Below, one piece after another: positions 6,248 through 9,499 of a stretch of 9,499 bases of DNA. Origin of the DNA: an uncultured Collinsella sp. (GTDB lineage: Bacteria > Actinomycetota > Coriobacteriia > Coriobacteriales > Coriobacteriaceae); contig CAUEQX010000068.1 in assembly GCA_959020035.1 (NCBI GenBank), positions 1 to 9,499 on the forward strand. Reading direction: 5' to 3'. The position numbers and the translations under genes were made by a program. How positions within the stretch are numbered: the stretch's first letter is position 1; every line of letters starts with the position of its first letter. The notes under the pieces were generated by a model that saw only the letters and a program-made list of their open reading frames with translations, was not told the DNA's origin and did not search any database.

Positions 6248-7048
6248 ATGGATATCAAAGCATGTGCAGCTGGCTTTTGCTGTGCGGACGTGTACCAAAA
6301 CATCGGCGTGTTCTATCCGACTGGCAATGGCATCGACTGGGGTATCCACCTGGCGCGAATGGGCATATCGGTATCTGCGGTGTCGGTCGTCGGAAAGGAC
6401 GAGTACGGAGACAAAATGCGCGAGGCGCTGGCTGCCGAGGGGTTCGACATCTCGCATCTTCGCGTGGAGGACGGCGATACCTCGGTGATGCTCATGGCGT
6501 TGAAGGACGGCGTCGACCGCGTGCATCTCGAAGCGATTGACGGTGTCATGGAAACGTACCGACCAAACGATGATGACCGGGCATTTATCCTGGAGCACGA
6601 TGTCATCCATACCGACCTGTTTGGAAACTGCTTAGACCTGCTGCCCGAATGGCACGAGGCAGGCAAGATCGTCGTCATGGACTTTTCGGTGTTCAGTCAA
6701 GATCCCGAATACGCCTGTGAGAACCATTTTCCTTACGTTGACTATGCCTTTATGTCGTTTGAGGAGGATAGCGCGGAGCTGCGCGACTGGGTGCGCCATG
6801 TGCAGGAGCTGGGCCCGCGCGTGGCAGTCGCCACACTTGGCGAGAAGGGAAGCATCGCCTATGACGGTGAGCGCTTCTATGAATGTGGGATCGTGCCGGC
6901 CGAGAAGGTTGTCAATACCGTGGGCGCCGGCGACTCGTATATCGCCGGATTCACCAAGGGTGTACTGGATGGGCTTGACGTGCCGGCGTGCATGCATGCC
7001 GGTGCCGAGCTTTCGTCCCGAGTCATTGGGTCGTTCGAACCGTACTAG
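6248..7048 (+). CDS. Second FrlD-like PfkB-family sugar kinase
   Basis: 266 residues, close to E. coli FrlD (261), and a paralogue of the kinase just upstream. The order of motifs is the same: VYQNIGVFYPTGNGIDWGIH (15-34), YGDKMREALAAEGFDISH (53-70), GVDRVHLEAIDGV, VVMDFSVFS (142-150), ATLGEKGSIAYDGERFY (195-211) and NTVGAGDSY (223-231) with catalytic Asp229. The usual GGN of the sugar site is TGN (25-27) and the following segment differs, so the substrate may differ. Bases 6854-6880 match 5887-5913 of frlD at 25 of 27 positions, which fits gene duplication. ATG 6248 is chosen for GGAGAAG at 6238-6244, although that site is close; the in-frame TTG at 6233 has none. It heads the second module behind a terminator-like hairpin. 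It may phosphorylate the epimer, another glycated amine, or a later intermediate; which is unknown. Confidence 0.8.
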   Translation: MDIKACAAGFCCADVYQNIGVFYPTGNGIDWGIHLARMGISVSAVSVVGKDEYGDKMREALAAEGFDISHLRVEDGDTSVMLMALKDGVDRVHLEAIDGVMETYRPNDDDRAFILEHDVIHTDLFGNCLDLLPEWHEAGKIVVMDFSVFSQDPEYACENHFPYVDYAFMSFEEDSAELRDWVRHVQELGPRVAVATLGEKGSIAYDGERFYECGIVPAEKVVNTVGAGDSYIAGFTKGVLDGLDVPACMHAGAELSSRVIGSFEPY

Positions 7049-7075
7049 GAATAAAAGCCTGGAAAGGAGTGCAAG

Positions 7076-7936
7076 ATGGTAATCGATATGCTGGTCCAGC
7101 CCATGCTCTACGGCGAGATCTATACGCCAGGCGACGAGCCAGACGGCTTTGGTTTTTGGGAGCGTGAGTTTGGCATGGGGCACATGGGCCCCATGGACTG
7201 GGATGAGCTCGTGGCCGAAATGGATGTCTGCGATGTGCGGAAAAGCGTGCTCATGCCGCTCGATGTGACCACGGCGTGCGGCGGGCACTTTGGCACCAAC
7301 GACCAGGTTGCCGCGCTTGTTGCCGCGCACCCCGATCGCCTATGGGGATTCGCGAGCGTGGACCCGCAAGTGAGTGGCGCCGCCGATGAGCTGGAGCGTG
7401 CCTTTACCGAGCTGGGGGCCAAGGGGCTCTGCCTGCATCCGGCAAAGCAAGGTTTTGTGCCCGATGATGCCGTGGCCGAGCCGCTCTACAAGCTCTGTGA
7501 ACGCTACAACAAGCCGGTGGTTTTTCATGCCGGTATGTCCTGGGAGCCGGGTGCGGAGCTTTCGCGAAGCCACCCGCTTGCGTTTGAGCACACCATCGCA
7601 ACGCATCCGGATGTGCGCTTTAACCTGACGCATTTTGGCTGGCCCTGGGTGCGCGAAACCGTGGCGATGCTGCTCAAGTATCCCAATTGCTATACGGACG
7701 CCTCTATTACCTATATCGATTCGCCCGAAGAAATGATGCAGCGGCTCTTCACCGTCGATATGGGACCGCTGTGGTATGAGCGTGCCCTGTCTCATCAGGT
7801 GATGTTTGCCAGCAATACGCCACGCTTCCGCGCCTTCAAGCTCAAGCGGGCGCTTGATACCGTGCCCATGCGCGATGCGGCGCGGGAGAATCTGTATTCT
7901 GGCACGGCGCTGCGTTTTCTGAAAGGTGATGAGTGA
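7076..7936 (+). CDS. Amidohydrolase family 2 (COG2159-type) protein with degenerate metal site
   Basis: 286 residues with the TIM-barrel plan of amidohydrolase family 2: an N-terminal strand IDM, a mid-region GFASVDP (91-97) and GAKGLCLHP (114-122), then VVFHAGMS (148-155, His151), FNLTHFGWPW (182-191, His186), CYTDAS (205-210), and the late strand VMFASNTPRF (242-251). Family enzymes start with HxH and carry Asp in a G-S-D-x-P loop. Here the first motif is Leu6-Val7-Gln8 and the Asp position is Asn247. So the two outer sets of metal ligands are gone while the two central histidines remain. A normal binuclear or mononuclear hydrolase site is therefore unlikely; a metal-independent lyase, isomerase or binding role is possible. 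AAAGGAGT (7063-7070) precedes ATG 7076. The gene follows the second kinase by 27 nt and ends one base before the next ATG, indicating co-translation. Fold likely, function unknown. Confidence 0.75.
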   Translation: MVIDMLVQPMLYGEIYTPGDEPDGFGFWEREFGMGHMGPMDWDELVAEMDVCDVRKSVLMPLDVTTACGGHFGTNDQVAALVAAHPDRLWGFASVDPQVSGAADELERAFTELGAKGLCLHPAKQGFVPDDAVAEPLYKLCERYNKPVVFHAGMSWEPGAELSRSHPLAFEHTIATHPDVRFNLTHFGWPWVRETVAMLLKYPNCYTDASITYIDSPEEMMQRLFTVDMGPLWYERALSHQVMFASNTPRFRAFKLKRALDTVPMRDAARENLYSGTALRFLKGDE

Positions 7937-7937
7937 C

Positions 7938-8366
7938 ATGGTGACACTCGAGACATTGAGCTATCTATCGACGGCGCCCGACCAGTTCATCGACATCACA
8001 GAAGATGTGCATGCCGCCATCGAGCGTAGTGCGGTGACCGACGGACTGGCAGCGATTATTTTGTCGCATACGACTTGCGGCATCGTGGTGAACGAGGGGC
8101 TTCCGTGCGTGGAGACCGATCTCATGGAGACGCTCGATCGCATTGCCCCGCCCGATGCCCCCTATGCGCATGCTCATTTCTTGCCGAGCTATGGTGCCAC
8201 GGGCAATAACTCCTGTGGTCATATCAAGAGCATGATTTGCGGCAATAGCTGCTTCTTCCCTGTTCAAGACGGCCACATTGTATGTGGCGGGGCCCAGAAC
8301 ATCTACCTTGCGGAGTTCGATGGACCTCAGAAGCGAAAAGTGTTCGTTGAGGTGCTGGGCGAGTAG
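7938..8366 (+). CDS. Divergent YjbQ/UPF0047-family protein
   Basis: 142 residues, the usual size of this single-domain family (about 130-140). Landmarks are LSHTTCGIVVNEG (42-54), matching the family's HTTxGI-hydrophobic-NE strand; a TGNNSCGHIKSMICGNS stretch (88-104) at the place of the canonical DGNAxAH-K-x-x-x-x-G; and PVQDGHIVCGGAQNIYLAEF (108-127) followed by DGPQKRKVFVEV. The usual G-T-W-Q is GGAQ, and the H after GN is one residue later than normal, so this is a subfamily apart. E. coli YjbQ has weak thiamine-phosphate synthase activity, but the true role of most members is unknown. The start is uncertain: GTG 7926, ATG 7929 and ATG 7938 are in frame. The ATG at 7938 is preferred because AAAGG at 7922-7926 is 11 nt before it. 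The gene starts right at the end of the previous gene, so they are probably translationally coupled. Confidence 0.78.
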   Translation: MVTLETLSYLSTAPDQFIDITEDVHAAIERSAVTDGLAAIILSHTTCGIVVNEGLPCVETDLMETLDRIAPPDAPYAHAHFLPSYGATGNNSCGHIKSMICGNSCFFPVQDGHIVCGGAQNIYLAEFDGPQKRKVFVEVLGE

Positions 8367-8407
8367 CAGTTGATGTCTGTGAGTCGGCGAGCTAAAGGAG
8401 ATTGACC

Positions 8408-9217
8408 ATGTCGTTTATGGCTTCGATGTTTGGGACCGAGAAACCGGTAATTGGCATGCTGCATCTGCAGCCGCTGCCTGGCGATCCTCTGTATTATCCG
8501 GGCGGCAGCGTTTCGCGCGTGATCGATGCCGCCAAGCGCGATCTCGAAGCGCTGCAGTCGGGTGGCGTGGACGGCATTCTGATCACCAATGAGCTATCGA
8601 TGCCCTACGAGCAGCATGTGTCGGCAGTGACCCTTGCCGCTATGGGGCATGTCATCGGAGCTCTTGCCGCAGATTTCTCGACCCCTTGGGGTGCAGAGGC
8701 TATTTATGACGGCGATGCCACGATTGAGCTGTGCGCCGCCGTCGAGGCGCAGTTTACGCGCTGCAATTTCTGCGGTGCCTGGGCTGGCGACCTTGGCCTG
8801 ATCAATCGTGACTTTGCGCGCACCATGCGCCGCCGCGCCGCCCTGCGTCTGGATGACCTAAAGATGTTCCATTTCATCACAAGCGAGGGCGAGGTGTACC
8901 TTAACGACCGATCGACTCCCGATATTGCCGATTCGCTGGTATTCAACTGCCTGCCGGACGCCCTTGTTATTGGTGGGTCTGCTGCCGGGCGCGGCGCTTC
9001 GGGCGAACTTGCCGACGAGGTGCGCGCCCGTGTTGGCGATGTGCCGGTGGTATGTGGAACGGGATGCCGCGAGAATACCGTTGCAGACGTGTTTTCGCAT
9101 TATGATGGCGCGTTTGTCGGTACCTGCCTCAAGCGAGACGGCAAGCTCGACGCCCCTGCCGAAGCCGAACGGGTCGCGCGGTTCATGGCTGCCGCCCGTG
9201 CCGCGAGAGGGGAGTGA
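8408..9217 (+). CDS. BtpA/SgcQ-family TIM-barrel protein
   Basis: 269 residues, equal to the E. coli SgcQ length (268) and typical of BtpA/SgcQ. Family signatures in order: VIGMLHLQPLPGDP (14-27), GGVDGILITNELSMPY (52-67), FTRCNFCGAWAGDLGLI (116-132), RRRAALRLDD (141-150), PDALVIGGSAAGRGA (183-197), VPVVCGTGCRENTVAD (212-227) and DGAFVGTCLKRDG (233-245). The last two look like the phosphate-binding end of a (beta/alpha)8 barrel. BtpA was linked to photosystem I stability in cyanobacteria, but SgcQ-type members in heterotrophs lie in sugar operons and have no established reaction. AAAGGAG (8394-8400) is 7 nt before ATG 8408. The gap of 41 nt after the previous gene holds no visible promoter. 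The pairing with a following FGGY kinase suggests a sugar-phosphate substrate, by inference. Confidence 0.85.
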   Translation: MSFMASMFGTEKPVIGMLHLQPLPGDPLYYPGGSVSRVIDAAKRDLEALQSGGVDGILITNELSMPYEQHVSAVTLAAMGHVIGALAADFSTPWGAEAIYDGDATIELCAAVEAQFTRCNFCGAWAGDLGLINRDFARTMRRRAALRLDDLKMFHFITSEGEVYLNDRSTPDIADSLVFNCLPDALVIGGSAAGRGASGELADEVRARVGDVPVVCGTGCRENTVADVFSHYDGAFVGTCLKRDGKLDAPAEAERVARFMAAARAARGE

Positions 9218-9222
9218 GCGGC

Positions 9223-9499
9223 ATGCCGTACTATCTTGGCATCGACATAGGAACGAGTGCGTCCAAGGGTGTGTTAATAGATGCGGAGTGTCAAATTGTG
9301 GCGCAGGCATCTTGTCAACATGAGACCGAGAACCCTCAGGATGGTTGGTATCAGCACGATGCAGAAGCGATTTGGTGGGGTGATTTTTGCCGGCTGTCTC
9401 GCGAGCTTATCGAGCGCGCGGGCATCGAGGCGAACCAGATCCGCTGCGTAGGGTTGTCGGCTTTGGGCTGTGATTGCGTGCCGGTCGATGAAGATTGCC
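9223..9499 (+). CDS. FGGY-family carbohydrate kinase, N-terminal part (runs off the window)
   Basis: The first 92 residues of an open frame cut by the window end; complete FGGY kinases have about 450-550. The opening YYLGIDIGTSASKGVLID (3-20) is the phosphate-1 loop of the actin-like ATPase fold (D-x-G-T-S-x-x-K). The segment NPQDGWYQHDAEAIWW has the P-x-x-GW-x-x-x-D-x-E-x-x-WW pattern of xylulokinase-like members, and VGLSALGCDCVPVDED follows as in that group. ATG 9223 has AGGGGAG (9208-9214) 8 nt upstream, inside the end of the BtpA/SgcQ gene; an in-frame GTG at 9214 overlaps that ribosome site. The genes are coupled, so the kinase probably acts with the BtpA/SgcQ protein. The sugar specificity cannot be judged because the substrate domain is outside the window. 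Confidence 0.85.
   Translation, partial: MPYYLGIDIGTSASKGVLIDAECQIVAQASCQHETENPQDGWYQHDAEAIWWGDFCRLSRELIERAGIEANQIRCVGLSALGCDCVPVDEDC

Noticed and set aside
6151..6540. Overlapping + strand frame of 129 codons across the second kinase start
   Set aside because: It has no ribosome site or domain and overlaps the PfkB gene, which has complete motifs.
1..9499. tRNA, rRNA, CRISPR array, insertion sequence or phage genes
   Set aside because: None of the expected folds, repeats, transposase motifs or terminal inverted repeats was seen by reading; the window is continuous metabolic coding sequence.

Overview
The window reads as a co-oriented catabolic gene cluster from a high-GC gut-type bacterium. 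GC-rich coding with strong AAGGAGG ribosome sites, a YfcC-type transporter and an frl-type gene set fit an actinobacterial gut organism such as Collinsella (Coriobacteriia). The genus is an inference; no rRNA or other marker gene is present. Every gene is on the + strand and spacing is tight, from 1 to 118 nt.

Layout. Positions 2-85 are the last 27 codons of an upstream gene, most likely a GntR/UTRA-family regulator, closed by a perfect-stem terminator (101-137). Positions 138-305 form the control region of the operon: three CCGTT direct repeats about one helical turn apart, a 14-bp palindrome, a candidate promoter, an 18-bp palindrome just after the -10, and a small hairpin ahead of the first ribosome site.

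The first module (306-6129) is a recognisable Amadori-product (fructosamine, fructoselysine-like) pathway. It encodes a YfcC-family permease, an amidohydrolase-family-3 protein, a FrlC-like 3-epimerase, a FrlB-like fructosamine-6-phosphate deglycase (SIS fold, with the Glu/His active-site pair in place) and a FrlD-like PfkB kinase. The expected flow is import, epimerisation of the psicose form to the fructose form, 6-phosphorylation, then cleavage to glucose 6-phosphate and free amine or amino acid.

An intrinsic terminator-like hairpin (6202-6230) separates this from a second module. The next gene's ribosome site starts 8 nt after its T-run, so it looks more like an attenuator or leaky terminator than an operon end. 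The second module (6248 to beyond 9499) holds a second FrlD-like PfkB kinase, an amidohydrolase-family-2 protein with most of its metal site replaced, a divergent YjbQ/UPF0047 protein, a BtpA/SgcQ-family TIM barrel and the start of an FGGY sugar kinase that runs off the window. I cannot assign a reaction to this second module. The combination of frl-type core, two amidohydrolase-fold proteins lacking the normal HxH motif, YjbQ, BtpA/SgcQ and FGGY kinase is the part most likely to represent an undescribed pathway.
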